Below are positions 11,445-23,299 of a stretch of 64,000 nt of DNA, piece after piece. The notes below the pieces were generated by a model, which ran no database searches, had not been told where the DNA came from, and saw only the letters and a list, made by a program, of their open reading frames with translations. The stretch is taken from assembly GCA_949710005.1 (NCBI GenBank), contig OX453272.1, forward strand, positions 42,954,157-43,018,156, given 5' to 3'. Within the stretch, counting starts at the first letter, position 1; the number at the start of each line of letters is the position of its first letter. The position numbers were made by a program, and so were the translations under genes. The stretch is from Ricordea florida. Its lineage: Eukaryota > Cnidaria > Anthozoa > Corallimorpharia > Ricordeidae.

Positions 11445-12931
11445 AGACGAAGTGCTGAAGACTAAGTTAGAGGAAAGCTCCTGGTCATGAGTTCCTGATA
11501 TTGTGTGCCGTTTAATAAACGAGCAGAAGTGTTTCATCAGGTGTAAAACACGAGGCTACGCCTCGTGTTTTATATCTGATCAAGCACGAAATGCGAGTTT
11601 ATTGAACGGCTTCAAAAGCTTTTTATGTAGCCCTATTCATTATTACACTTACCTTTTGATTTTGATGTATTTTGACCAAGAAAATTGAACGCAAATGTCA
11701 GCCGTGTCTATATCAGATATAAAGACACTCATTAATCAATAATTTCCTTTGTAATTTCTTTATGCATTATGGATGAGGTTTTGAAATAATTATTACATTG
11801 GATGTTATATTATGCCAGAAAGCGCCGGGCAAATGTGCTACGTCTTCAAAACATTTCTGAAGATTGTCCACCAAACAGATGGTGAGAATTGAGAAAATGA
11901 TCAGCTCGAGGATATTTAATTGGCCGAAATCCAAATTCTCCCTGCCAGCATATAAGAATTTGCCTAATACCCGTAAAGGAGAATTTCTACTAAGATCTTG
12001 CAGCAGGTAAACAGAATATAGGAACTAGGGTCCCCTACCGTACTCATCCGAACTGAGTCCAAAAACAGCGATCAAAACCCAAGAAGCGTGGCAGCAACAT
12101 ACACTACTACAACAACAGCAACAACTAGAATTTCAATTTAACGAGAGAACAATTAAACAGCAGCTAGAGATTATTTTTGCGGCGCAGACAATTTTGTAGG
12201 ATAATTTTTGGTGTATGCAAGCGGACAAGATAAAACAAATCCTGGATTATGATTGAAAAACAAAGTGTGCAAGATGGCACTAATTACTTGTTTGGACTAA
12301 ACAATCCTTCCCGCCAGGAAAAACGGACGTTTTTGTAATTACTTCGCATGCAATAAGGGCTTTAATCACCGAGCTTACGTGGTTAAGATAACTGGATATT
12401 GACCTAGTTCCTTTTTACGTTTTATTGTCCTTGATGCGTCCATAAAAAGAAAAGGAAGAACTGGACCATTATGTAGCCATCTTGACCTCACGCTAGATCA
12501 AAAACCATTTACACTGTCAGGGAAAAGTTACGAAAGCACGACGTTTTTGAAAGGACGATGCTCAACTGGTATTACTTCCAGCGGCATCTTGATGATAAGA
12601 ATGTCACTGAAAGCGAAAAAATGAACAATGACAACGAAGCAAAGCTAAGCAGAAAGTTAATTTTTATCGATGCAATTTGCTCCTATGTCGTTGATACGTT
12701 GCTACGTCAGAGTTGATTGGCTCAAAAACCTGCACCACTTTGTCAACCAATAGGACTGATATCAAATATGAATGACTCTCACGTGTGTTACAGTGATTGG
12801 TGCTGATGTCACGCATACGTATTTCTGAGTTCATTGGACTGAAAACATTGGTTGACATGGATAAGAAAAATTACTTGGCTTTAGCTTAGCAGCTGTCTTT
12901 TGCAATAATCTACTAACCATCCCGTCCCTAG

Positions 12932-13064
12932 GTTGCCAAAGAGCTGTCGACGTTGCGCTTGTCATTGATACATCCGGGAGTGTGACGCAGGTTAACTTTA
13001 ATAAAGTCATTCAGTTCCTCAAGCTCTTTGTTGAGAGGTTCGACTTCCCAGACAGCGGAACCAG
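12932..13064 (+). CDS. Exon of host vWA gene: first part of the vWA domain
   Basis: Acceptor CCCTAG; the exon completes a phase-1 codon and ends in phase 2 at the donor AG/GTATTA. It encodes the start of a von Willebrand A domain: a hydrophobic beta strand (D-V-A-L-V-I) running into the MIDAS motif D-T-S-G-S, then a helix ending near the second conserved strand. vWA domains bind ligands through a metal held by the MIDAS residues. Cnidarian vWA proteins are often extracellular matrix or adhesion proteins. The phase agrees with both neighbouring exons. Confidence 0.8.
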
Positions 13065-13650
13065 GTATTATCATTCAGCTTGTAATTGTCAGTGGTTAAG
13101 AGGATTGTTATAATTTTAAGAATTTCTTTAAATCTCTGCAAAGAATTATTTGTTGGTTGAGTAGGACGGGTTTGGTTGCTAGACATGACTGCTTCTCTAT
13201 TTTGGTATGCCAAACATTAAGTTTCACCTTTAAAGAAAACTAAAGTAGCATCGCGACTCACAAGTATAGAGGAATAACCGGTTTCCAAGGAAACTGGTGC
13301 GGCGTCGGTGGGAAATTGAAACATACAAAAACGCTCTGATTACGTACAACAGCGGTCAACATTTGCGGTTAACAGCTGGTGAACTGTTTTCCGTTTGATA
13401 TGATAGTTTTCACAATGTTGCCCGCTCATGGCATTTGGCGGTAAATTTGTTAGATGTCATGTGACCATGAACTAGCCAATGAATGGCCTGGCTTCAGCAG
13501 GAATATCCAGAGAATCAATGGGAGCTGAAGCTTCGAGCGTTAAGCTTGAAATCGTGTTACTATATCAAGTCATTTGATAAACCATTTTTAAACCAATAGT
13601 AAAACATCGAGACGTGCTTGGACTGAGAGTGGATTAGCCTCAGCATCCAT

Positions 13651-13804
13651 GATAAAGTAAGTCATACCACCGTAAGCTATACAAAGGGGATGAGGTTGAC
13701 GTTTCAAGCTTAAGCCCCTCTCATTCGCTCTGATGAAGGGCTAACGCTCAAGACGTGAGCCCCCTTTTTTACCTTACGGCACGGTGGTATAACTTACTTT
13801 ATCA
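13651..13804. repeat. Fold-back of hammerhead-like repeat arms (copy 4)
   Basis: GATAAAGTAAGTCATACCACCG at the left (cut here to its key GATAAAGTAA and ACCACCG parts) faces CGGTGGTATAAC and TTACTTTATC at the right. The plus strand from 13727 reads CTGATGA, GGGC-TAAC-GCTC, AAGAC, so one core box is lost. The minus arm keeps GAAACGTC but lacks the CTGANGA box. Head-to-head arms like this are typical of Penelope-like terminal repeats. It lies in a vWA-gene intron. Confidence 0.5.
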
Positions 13805-14310
13805 ACTTGTTTCATATCTCAATTCCGTGTGTTTCAATCCCCACCGACGCAGCACCAGTTTCTTGAGAAACTACCTTCGCAACATTCGGGTTTTGGTTGC
13901 ATTTAAACCCTGAATTTCAAAATATAATCCATGATTGCAACTAAGAAGTCTATTCCTACCAAAAACATTGTGTTGTCCAGTATAAGACTGGACTGTGCTT
14001 TATTCTCGCTGCCTTTCGGTTTACCCCTGAAATTTTGAAAAATAACATGCAAAATTAGTGAAAAGTAAAAATGGATACTGTCACATTGGTCAAAAAGAAT
14101 GTTGTGCGTCCTAAACTCAGGGGACCCATTGCACGGATTTTTACCACAATGATCCCTCCTTAAACTCACCCTGATCCAGACGGACTGCAACATTAGTTTC
14201 TTGGAGAAGAGCAACGTCTTTGTAATCCCAAGCAATTTAAAAGACCTTATTTCAAAATTAGACATTTTGACAGAGATTATTGGTTTGTTTTGTGCATTTA
14301 TTGTTTGAAG

Positions 14311-14581
14311 GTTTGCCTTGCTGAGATTTGACCATCATGTCTGCATAGAGATCACTCTGGAAGATTCTACACTGTACACTTTACACCAACTGAAAAACAG
14401 AATCGCAAGAATGCCTTACACTGGAGGCGCTACCCTTACTCAGTTAGCTTTGAGAGAAGTAAAGGAAAAAATCTTCAATGGAGCTGCCAGAAAGGGTGTA
14501 CCTAGAACCTGTATCCTGATAACAGATGGGAAGACCTTTGGTGACAGTGAAGAGGTCAAAAAACCGTCTAAAGAACTAAGG
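14311..14581 (+). CDS. Exon of host vWA gene: central vWA domain
   Basis: It enters with one base completing an Arg codon from the previous exon and ends in phase 0 at G/GTACGT. The 90 encoded residues continue the vWA fold: a strand (F-A-L-L-R-F), a Y-T-G-G-A-T-L-T segment supplying the MIDAS threonine, and the strand-plus-loop I-L-I-T-D-G-K that supplies the last MIDAS aspartate. A PIF/Harbinger-like MITE begins only about 60 bp past the donor. Confidence 0.8.
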
Positions 14582-14640
14582 GTACGTCCATTACTCCACA
14601 CTCGATAGTTCAATAACGAATAACCCTCTACTGACCTTTA

Positions 14641-14916
14641 GGGATGGACCATTAGAAAAGTGATGGGGGGTGGGGGTGGGGAATTTTCAGCTGGCACGAA
14701 TTTCGCTTGTGCAGTAATTTTTTTTTCAGGTGAACCCCTCTGCACGAATTTTTTTTACTACGTGTGAAAAAGTCACAATCGGACCTTTCTTCTGCATGAA
14801 TTTTTTTTTTTACCTTCTTTGCATGAATTTCTTTTCTTGGCATTTTCCCTTGCATGATTTTTTTTTGTTTTTTTTTCCCCACCCTCCCTCGCCATCACTT
14901 TTTTAATGGTCTGCCC
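14641..14916. mobile_element. PIF/Harbinger-like MITE, copy 1
   Basis: Ends GGGATGGACCATTAGAAAAG and its inverted counterpart (TTTTTTAATGGTCTGCCC) are flanked by TTA on both sides (14638-14640, 14917-14919). A TWA target duplication is characteristic of PIF/Harbinger. The interior holds several degenerate TGCATGAATTTTTTTT-like units about every 35-45 bp. No ORF; the minus-strand frame across it is a translated repeat. Same orientation as copy 3, opposite to copy 2. Confidence 0.7.
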
Positions 14917-15880
14917 TTATCATAATAGCATCTGATTAATGAAAGAAAACAAGCGAAAAAACGTGAGAGACGTTTTTCCGTGAGAAACGAGTCAGACAGA
15001 AGAAAAACGGCGTTTCCATATTATTCTCAGAAGAAGAAAGTTAAGTCATGGATGACCAATCATTTTCTTATAGAGCTGATTAGCGACCTATTCAGTAAAT
15101 TAAGTATTTAAAAACTACTATACCTATACCCCATCAGTGAGGGTCAGTGGATAGTGTTGGGTGTATACCTTGACTTCTGGGTAATATCTGTCACTGTTCA
15201 CCTCCTGCAACATATACAGCACTAGATAAAGTACAGAACTCCATTAAAGAAAAAAAGAGTCCTAAAAATTCGAAGCAAAGCGAAATATTTTTGGCGAAAT
15301 TCGAGCGAAATTATCTGGAAGGATAAATAAATGATGCAAAAACGAGCCTTGTTTCATCAGATATCCAAATACGTCACAATAACTGATTTTCTTTATTTGT
15401 TTGACTTTGAGAAATCATTTACTTAACCTCCGGTGGTGAAAACATGATCAGTTACCAGTGTTGCTGAGGAATTTAAGTGTATCGATTAGAAATCGTTTGA
15501 CTGCGAGCCCGGTGATGAAGTGGGTAAGGTGGAAGTATATGGGAATTGTAGGGAGGGCGAGTTCGGGTGCGAGGGCTGAGTCTCTCACGGATGGACGAAA
15601 ACAATAGCAAATTAAAATGGCAGAATCGAAAGGCGAGGAAAACGGGCCGAGGTGAACCGGGTCGAGTGGGAATTTACAAATGGTACAGCAATTTTCCGGT
15701 CATTTCGGTTGGAACGGGAAACGAGAAATACGTCTGAGGTTTTTCATCTTTTCCGGAAACTTTCCGGTGGAATGAGCTGTACCATTTGAATTTCCACCCG
15801 GAATTTTCGGTTTTTGTTGACAAAAGGTAAACGTTCAAGTGGTCTGACTGGGATTGCGACTGACGCAAACACCGCACTTA

Positions 15881-16169
15881 GGGACGGACCATTAGAAAAG
15901 TGATGGGGGGGGGGTGGGTGGGGAAAAAACCCAAAAAAAATTCATGCAAGGGAAAATGCCAAGAAAAAAAATTCATGCAAAGAAGAAGGTAAAAAAAAAA
16001 TTCATGCAGAAGGAAGGTCCAATTGTGGCTTTTCACAAGTAGTAAAAAAAATTCGTGCAGAGCGGTTCACCTGAAAAAAAAATTCCTGCACAAGCAGTGA
16101 GCGAAAAAAAAATTCGTGCAAGCTGAAAATTCCCCACCCCTCCCCATCACTTTTCTAATGGTCCGTCCC
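15881..16169. mobile_element. PIF/Harbinger-like MITE, copy 2 (inverted)
   Basis: Starts GGGACGGACCATTAGAAAAG and ends TTTCTAATGGTCCGTCCC, with TTA at both flanks (15878-15880, 16170-16172). The internal AAAAAAAATTCATGCA-type units are the reverse complement of copy 1, so the two copies in this intron lie in opposite orientation about 1 kb apart. Confidence 0.72.
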
Positions 16170-17192
16170 TTACATTGATTGGTTAAAATTGTTTTATTTA
16201 AATTAGACTGTTTGTACCAAGCTGTCATGTCAAACATACTCTCGCAACACCCCTTACATGAAAATCTCGAAAACGCAGCACTTTTGGTTTATTTTACCAA
16301 CTGCGTTGTTCGACAACAGGTCTAAGCTAAACATTTCCAGTGGATTAAAAAAGAAAATAGAACCATACCACTAACACTGCGAAAGAAATTACACCCACGA
16401 AACAGGAAATTTGGAAAATCTGGTTTAGTTGAAGGATTTACGTTAAAAGTGGATTGTTCGCAAACTTGGCTTTGTTGTTGAATGGCGGAAGCTGAGGTGG
16501 AAGAACTTTAGTTCCAGTTGCAAGAAGAGTTTGAGCTGACTGAACTGAATTCTGTTGAGTTATAAAGTGAAACCGATTGATAATTGCGAATGACTAGAAT
16601 AGTAGTTGTTCTACAGTTGTTTGTGCACTGTACGACTTGAGCTGCGATTTATCGCTTGCGTAGGTTGTCGTTTTTGGCTTGGACAGGCTTCTCAATCGGC
16701 AGCTTTAAAGACAATGGGAAGTGTAGCTTTGTGCAAAACCAGCCTTTTTGCACATTTCAGTAGACAGATTTTCAAAAATTTTATTGCCCAACTGGTTCGT
16801 ACCTTTTGCTCACAAAACACCAGCAGCTTATTTTGTTGATTTCCTGTTTTATCCGGAGCTACAATTGCGACTAGCTACTTAATTACAGTGTCACTGGATT
16901 CTACAAAACGAGTTTATTGTGAAAAAAACCTTGAAAGATACCGAATTTGTTATGTTTTCATGCGACTGAAAAATCTCAGGGCAAATATCCACGTGGCCGG
17001 GGTATATGGCCTGATACCCGTCCAGCTGTTTGACACCACGTGGCCCAACCTAGCCAATAAGATGGCTGGAAAATTACCTGTGGGATATAAAGCTCACAGT
17101 CTTTTTATAGCGGATCGATCTGAACTGTGAACGGGCGCGCGTTTGTTCTCATGTAGAGCTTATGTATATCACATTACATATTTCTCTTTTAG

Positions 17193-17369
17193 GCAAAGGG
17201 GGTTCACATGATAGCGATAGGGGTGGGAGATGAAGTCAACAGGCAGGAGCTATGTTATATTGCTGGTAATTATAAGCGAGTACTGATGCTGGAATCATTC
17301 GAAGAAGTTCTGGTCAAAGCACATAAAATCATTGACAAGCTAACTCGCGACGCCTGCGAGAAGGTCTAG
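17193..17369 (+). CDS. Last exon of host vWA gene: C-terminal part of the vWA domain
   Basis: After the acceptor TTCTCTTTTAG the frame continues in phase 0 with A-K-G-V-H-M-I-A-I-G-V-G, the conserved strand near the end of a vWA domain, then a helix and final strand, ending in a TAG at 17367. With the exons at 12932 and 14311 this gives one complete vWA domain of about 190 residues. The stop may be real, or AAG/GTCTAG could be a weak donor into further exons; a normal stop is simpler. Confidence 0.72.
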   Translation, partial: AKGVHMIAIGVGDEVNRQELCYIAGNYKRVLMLESFEEVLVKAHKIIDKLTRDACEKV

Positions 17370-18145
17370 GTCAGTACAGTGGTAGTATTAATCATGACAG
17401 TAATCCAGTAAAGAGCCAGTCTGTATTAGTTATTGTATTAGTAAATGTTTGGGAAGTTTGAGTAAGTGATTAAGAGTGCTTATGAGTTCAAATAGAATAT
17501 TCAGTATTGGCAATCATGAACTGAAACCTGATCACCTCAAATCAATAGCCATAGAATTGTTGATGGTTTCTTCAAAAATAGTTATTAAAAAGTATGCATG
17601 CGGGACACTAAATTGCAACTAATGTGTAGCTTAGAGCTGGTAAACAGACGATCGCGAATAATGATAACAATAACAACGAAAATGACAACAAGAACGACAG
17701 CGATAATGATAATATAATGATAAATGATTCTATTCACCGCAAGATAAAACCAAGATATCTAATGTTACGCAGTCTTAAAAGTAAAATACTTACAAAACTA
17801 AATCATTATCAAAGATAGCTCTATTGACAAAAGATGACTTAAAACGATTATAGTTCTCTCTTGGATATAGACACGTTGCATTTCTAAGGTCATGTGGAGA
17901 GCAATTCCATTTGCAGACTCTTTTGAAAACTAGCTGATGATCTTAGAGGGTTCGATACTCATTTTCCTCTCTATTGACTGAATACGTTTTTTCATTTTAT
18001 ACTAGAAATACGACTCCCGCAAAACCTCGCGAAGCTAGTTTTTAAAGGAATCAATAATGGTTTTTCCTATGAGGGATAAAACACTAATTTATTTATTTAC
18101 TTATATCATTTTCACTTTTTTTACTTTCTCGTTTCTTGTAATTTT

Positions 18146-18217
18146 CATTATTATTACTATTATTATTATTATTGTATTGTTATCATTATTATTATTGTTA
18201 TTATTATTATTATTACT
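18146..18217. repeat. ATT/TTA microsatellite
   Basis: Interrupted run of ATT trinucleotides. Confidence 0.85.
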
Positions 18218-18772
18218 AATCTAGTCATGGTTGCCACAGCCATAGGATCTTTACATTCCCTGACTTTTCCCTGACAAATGTAGAAATCGCCAGCAACATA
18301 ACACCGCTATGTTTTATAAGTCTAACACTGTATTGCCTTCTCTGAAGTAATTTGTTTATTATATTGCAGACCAGAGAGAACCTTTGGAAACCTGAAAAGC
18401 CCTTGGAGTATTTGATTGGATGCTGTTTCAGACGAAGAAAATAAAGCAATTCTAAGATGAAACTTGACGCATTAAGATGGGTTAACTCGAACTTTCTATA
18501 TTGTAGATCGCCATCTTTCTCAATCTCGTTCCCTGACGCGGGATGGTGACACGAACATTGTACCTACCACTCGTAATCGTCCCCGTTAGGCCGGTTTCGC
18601 CTCACTTACCATCTAGGGGTTTTTGGCCGACGGCCTTGTGGTCTGGTCTTTTTCCTTTTGAGGTGTGTACTGGGTAGGGTCCATTGCACTCCGGGCTCTA
18701 CTAAGTATCACATGTCGCTCTGCCATTGCACACACCGGTCATAGCACGATTAGACCCGGGCAGAGGGCGCCT

Positions 18773-18796
18773 CACACACACACACACACACACACA
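18773..18796. repeat. CA dinucleotide microsatellite
   Basis: Twelve consecutive CA units, followed by an A-rich run. Confidence 0.9.
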
Positions 18797-21700
18797 TACA
18801 AAAAAAAAACGTCATCGTAGGGGTACTCCCACCCGATATTACATTGTATGCCACGATTTGTACACCTGGGTCCCATTTTTATCTGTCCAATGCACTAAAC
18901 ACCACACTACATGGTACATTACTATACGTATTTTTCCATATTTATTTAGCAAGCGCACGCCGCGGGAACTGCCGTACAGTTCTCAGCCACTATAGTCAAC
19001 CCACTCTAAAGTGAAAATCAAAAGTGGTCGCTTAATGGAGGTGGTTGCTGAATAGAAACGTCAAGAAAATAAGCCAAAACCTGCATGGATCCACTATTAT
19101 TCCCATTTATTAACTTAGCATGAATTAAAATGAAGAAGATATACATGTCAGCAACCTTAGCATTTTGAGCAATCTGATTGGCCCACCATCTCAGACTATT
19201 CTACACTATTCACCTCCTACGAGATGAATTATGCCTAAGAAAATCCATGTGCAAGGCACATGAGCGAGTTTTGGTTGAAGAAAAAAAAATGGCCGGCGTC
19301 AATTTTCCACTTCCCGGCTGTTTGACGAAAGTAACTGACTCGGTTGTTTCGTGGTTATTTTTTAAAACGATTATGCTCTTCTAGATCTCAGGGAATAATT
19401 AACTCCGAGTCCATAAAAGAATCCAAACCCTATATTCTGTGCACAGGTTCAAGGCTTCACTGGTTCCCTACATTCATCGGTTCTTTGCGCGAAAAATCCC
19501 ATGAAATAGCAAGCATTACGAGCCAAGATGAGAGATCAGCTAGGTTTTAAGTCAAGTTAGGTTTAACCGGACATGATAAAACACAGCGAAAGTAAAAAAA
19601 CAAATTGACTTTTGCTTACACTTCCCCCCTCAGGATCAAAAACGCTTTCTTCAGTTTGTTACAGAAGCGCAAAGGTTTAAATAACACTTTTTTCAAAAAA
19701 GCGATTTCTCCACAGACAAATGGGATTTCTTCATAGATTTATAGAAACTAATTGTTTGATGCAAAGTGAAAACGCTTATAGCTAAAGATGACAGAAATAC
19801 TGAGGCATGAATTATCGGTAGGGAAAACTATCGCAGTAAGAAATGGTGAAATTAAGATTTAATTAACTTAATTAACAAAATTAAAGTTTCTTTATAGGGG
19901 TCCGGTAATAGATTCGGAAAGAAAACAAAACTAGAATATATAAAAAAAAATACCTTCAACTGTTCAGTTTAAAGCGGCTAACTAATTTCAAGTTATTCGT
20001 CAACAAAGGAAGAACTACACCGATAAAATGCTTTAAAGAGGCGACCGTCTTTATTAACGGAAACTCCCGAGTAACATTGTGAAAAGAGATGGTGGCGAAC
20101 AAAACAATCTAAAAATGTTGATTTACCTTGACAAGCTTTGACGGTGAATGAGCTTTCGCACTTGAATAACTGGGCAGACCGAAATTAAAGAAGACAAAAG
20201 AGAACTTGTGTTCCTTTAACGATCAAATGAACACGATAAAACTTTGCCTTTGATGTTCAGCTCTGTTTACGTTAGGATTAGGAAATCTCGAACGCAAATG
20301 TAAGCGTTTTGTTTGATTCGCAAGAGAACTGTTCTTCTCTATAGTCGTCTTTTTGACATTTTAATTAAAGCTATTAATTTGTAGGAACTTAAGAACATCG
20401 CTGATTGTTTTAAGCTTAAAACCATCTTTTTGAAACAAGGTGAAAATTAGTTACAATCAGACGTAATAAGCGTTTTCTTTCCGCAATAACAAACAGATAA
20501 AAAAGGGCGTTTGCTTTTTTACGATTATCTTATAGGGTGTTTAAATGTGGCTTTGAAAGCGTTGAATTGGTGATTAAAGACATATGTACTAGGCGGCGCT
20601 TGTTCCCACTGCTACGTGAATTAGAAAGATAACACGACGGCTGATCAAAATGCTTCTGTCAGCGAGTTTGCACCAGACTGCGAAAACCAACTAGACGTTT
20701 CCTAGCGATAATTAGGAACTTTTTGTGCTTTATACTGTACAGCAAAACAGAGAAGAAAAAAAAAATCAACATTCGCCTTTGCAGAGACCAATAAGTACCA
20801 CCGCGTACATATGACACAGTTGTACAAATACGGTGTTAAGTGGAGTGGAACGGCCCTTTGGATTTGTGCAGTGTACATAACCTCGGCGATTTCAATAAAA
20901 AAAATCACAATATCTCAAAAAAGTAGCATTTCCATTATTACTTTAATCTAATGCCATAACAAGCTTATTTCCTAGAATGTTCTTTTTGTGACATCTCAAT
21001 TTCTAACCATCTGTTATTTTTCCCATGTAGTCAGATTCAGTCTTAAGCAATAGATAATTTTCTTCAGACGCTAGAGATTTAGTGACTTAAATATGGAATC
21101 TAATAACCTGAGCGGGCTAGCTGCCTTTAAAGAGCACTTGCCTTAAAGCAAAAATGGTTGAGATTTCGCCGTTAATTCGAAATAAAAGTTATATTAGAGC
21201 GCTAAGAAACTCTATCCGTTAGTTTACGGTTTTTTTTTCCTTGTTCTTCTCGAAGGCGAAATACGGAACCGTTGAGAAAAAATCTTTTCATACGAAGTTG
21301 TTCCAGAATTAAATTTCATCTCAATTTACCGCGACTAAGAGGTTGTGCCGATCTTTTATTTATGAATCAATGACACAATGTATTATGAATGCTTTTGCTT
21401 TGAATATGCACTCCCGTTGGTACACGAATGGGGGGTGTTGTTTGGTTATCCCTATGCCTAAAATTACCGAGAGTGTTTTCCCCACAAGTTATTTATCTTT
21501 GGAATTTGACAATTGGTGGCAATTTTAAAGAGTAAGCGACCCGTTACTGTTTAGTTGACCAATGATTGATTTCCTTCTCTTCAGGTGGTTGTAATTTCAA
21601 TGTGCCATGGGGAAACCGCGCAGCCATGGAACAAAATATAAATAGATTCCGCGCTAAAAATAGATTCTGTCCATTTATCATATCAGACGGGGGTTATGTT

Positions 21701-22963
21701 CTCTTTCCGCATTTTCTCTTGTTGTTACTTGTTGCCAGTCATGTGAATCCTCGGCAAAAGTGACCAAACCGGTATGACATTTGTGAAATCAAAGCTATTT
21801 TTTTTATTCTAAATCTATCTCAGCTATCTTTTATCCCTATAACTATTTAGTCAGTTATCCACTATCCCCAAAATTATTTTGCCAGTCATCCCTTATCCCT
21901 AAAACCCCTAACCGAGCTTCCATTCTGCTTTTGAACGCTACAGCAGCGTTAAACTTAGTTTTATCTGACGTCCAAGATTTTCCTACCACAGCAGCTGACG
22001 CACTGTATTAACACGTATGTTTTAATGCATATGTATATTGTACTCTACAATAGTATCTTTGGCAGGAAGTCTGAAACAAAACATATTTTCAATGACTGAG
22101 ACACAAGAAGAATACAATGTTGCAAATATAATGGGGTTTTTCGTTAAGCTCAACGATCAATGACCCCTGAGATGTTTTATACAACCAGATATCGGTCCGA
22201 ACGCAGAACCTGTAAAGGACTCAGCTGAGAAAATCTAATAGAAAACTGAGCAAATACCATCTTGTGTTCTAAATTCTGTCTAACTTGTTGGTACCAAAAT
22301 TCTTGCATAGAAGACCTCAAACAAAAGTTAACCTTTTTTGCAATGTAAAAAACTTAACATTTAGGCAAAACATTCCAGATTGGACGCGAGCTAACTAAGT
22401 CTAAGACTGGGCACGTACGACGTCTACGACTTTCGCGCAAAATAGCGATATCTATGAATAAAACAATCTTCTGCTCAAAATTCACGTGAAATATTTTCCC
22501 TTGAAGACGGGCTTGCGCAGCATGTGTAACGACCACTGGTGTACCTGATTACGGTGTGAGGCATTCCGAATTCATTCTTCAAACAACAACTGGAACAAAC
22601 AAGAATTATCTGACCAATCTAATATTTAAACAGAAAGTTAAAATATTTTTTTGTAATATATACCTTGTATACCAATAAATTGTATACGGTGTGTGAGGCA
22701 AAAGTCGTTTGATGCTTGTCATCGATCTCCAAGCAAGTGATTATGGAGCACCGTTATCGAACTAGTCGGTCTGTTTTGATTGGTGTTTACCTGCTATCCA
22801 GTTTCTGTTTGCTGATGGTTTCGACAGCGCTCCGCTTCTATAATTGGCCGTATTATAGCTAAACATATGAACGAATTATGAAAGAAGGAATTGTCAGTTG
22901 CGATATTTTCTAAACGTTTTATTTCGTTGTTAGCCTTTAATATTCGATCTTGTAACAGGGAGC

Positions 22964-22968
22964 CTTTT
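22964..22968. other. Left copy of putative target-site duplication (CTTTT)
   Basis: CTTTT lies directly outside the outermost inverted base pair (TGATGTAGTG...) and is repeated outside the right end at 38478-38482. Polintons usually make 6-bp duplications. A 6-bp CTTTTT reading is possible here only if the ends are taken asymmetrically, because neighbouring T residues blur the boundary. Confidence 0.55.
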
Positions 22969-23111
22969 TGATGTAGTGTTATGGGGATCCTGGCACATTT
23001 TTATTATTTCGATTTTATTTTGATTTTATTTTGGCTTTATTTAAATTATAACAAGGATTTTATAAACTGGACGATACGGGGCTCTTACCAAAACTTCATA
23101 AATACTTCATC

Positions 23112-23194
23112 AACCCCTCGCCAAGCCCCATCCAAGCCCCAACCAAACCCTCACAAAACCCCAACCAAACCCTTAACCAAGCCCTCACCAAGCC
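23112..23194 (+). repeat. C-tract minisatellite within left TIR
   Basis: Seven runs of three or four C are spaced about every 11 bp (units like CCAAGCCCCAT, CCAAACCCTCA). The complementary strand is a regular G-run array with 7-9-nt spacers, which could support G-quadruplexes or helically phased protein binding. The same array occurs twice in the right TIR. Confidence 0.7.
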
Positions 23195-23264
23195 AATGTG
23201 GAGATATGCAAAGTCAATGTGAAGCTGGGTCCTGGCACATTTAATAAAAATTTAAAATAAAAAT

Positions 23265-23274
23265 GATTTAAAAG
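23265..23274 (+). promoter_or_regulatory. TIR-resident GATTTAAAAG box upstream of the left gene
   Basis: GATTTAAAAG lies 26-35 bp before the ATG at 23300. As part of the TIR it is duplicated at the other end, where it precedes the polymerase gene. It belongs to the GATTTAAAGAT family found ahead of nearly all genes of the element. Confidence 0.6.
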
Positions 23275-23299
23275 AAAGAAAAATGATTATAGAATAAAG

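Larger units (their letters stand above)
9579..12931 (+). other. Intron of the vWA gene, rich in retroelement repeats
   Basis: Between the phase-1 donor at 9579 and the acceptor ending 12931 lie a hammerhead-like repeat (9983-10017), a tRNA-derived SINE fragment (about 10766-10895) and a full SINE with simple-repeat tail (about 10984-11444). I found no additional exon that keeps the phase. Confidence 0.5.
17370..22963. other. Intergenic host DNA between the vWA gene and the Polinton
   Basis: No recognisable gene. Contents seen: an ATT-rich microsatellite (18146-18217), a CA tract (18773-18796) behind a GC-richer block (about 18530-18770) that could be the 3' end of a retroelement, and a weak tandem pattern of TTATCCCTA-like units near 21830-21910. 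The open frames in this stretch show no domains. Confidence 0.5.
22969..23297 (+). repeat. Left terminal inverted repeat (329 bp)
   Basis: It matches the reverse complement of 37907-38477 except that the right copy carries an extra 242-bp unit. It starts TGATGTAGTGTTATGGGG and ends TGATTATAGAATAA, three bases before the first ATG. It contains a GGATCCTGGCACATTT box near the tip, a variant GGGTCCTGGCACATTT box near the inner end, a C-tract minisatellite (23112-23194) and a GATTTAAAAG promoter-like box (23265-23274). The long open frames through it are translations of the repeat, not genes. Confidence 0.93.

Noticed and set aside
14652..14882. 76-codon Lys-rich minus frame and similar frames at 60406-60717
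   Set aside because: Translations of the T-run array inside the MITE copies.
18530..18796. Possible rRNA or structured RNA in a GC-richer block before a CA repeat
   Set aside because: I see no recognisable rRNA, snRNA or tRNA signature; it is more likely the 3' end of a retroelement, but not clear enough to annotate as one.
22981..23244. 87-codon frame in the left TIR, repeated as 74- and 94-codon frames in the right TIR
   Set aside because: It is simply the TIR sequence read through; its Pro/Lys-rich content reflects the C-tract minisatellite, and it runs outward to the element tip. Conservation between ends is explained by the inverted repeat.
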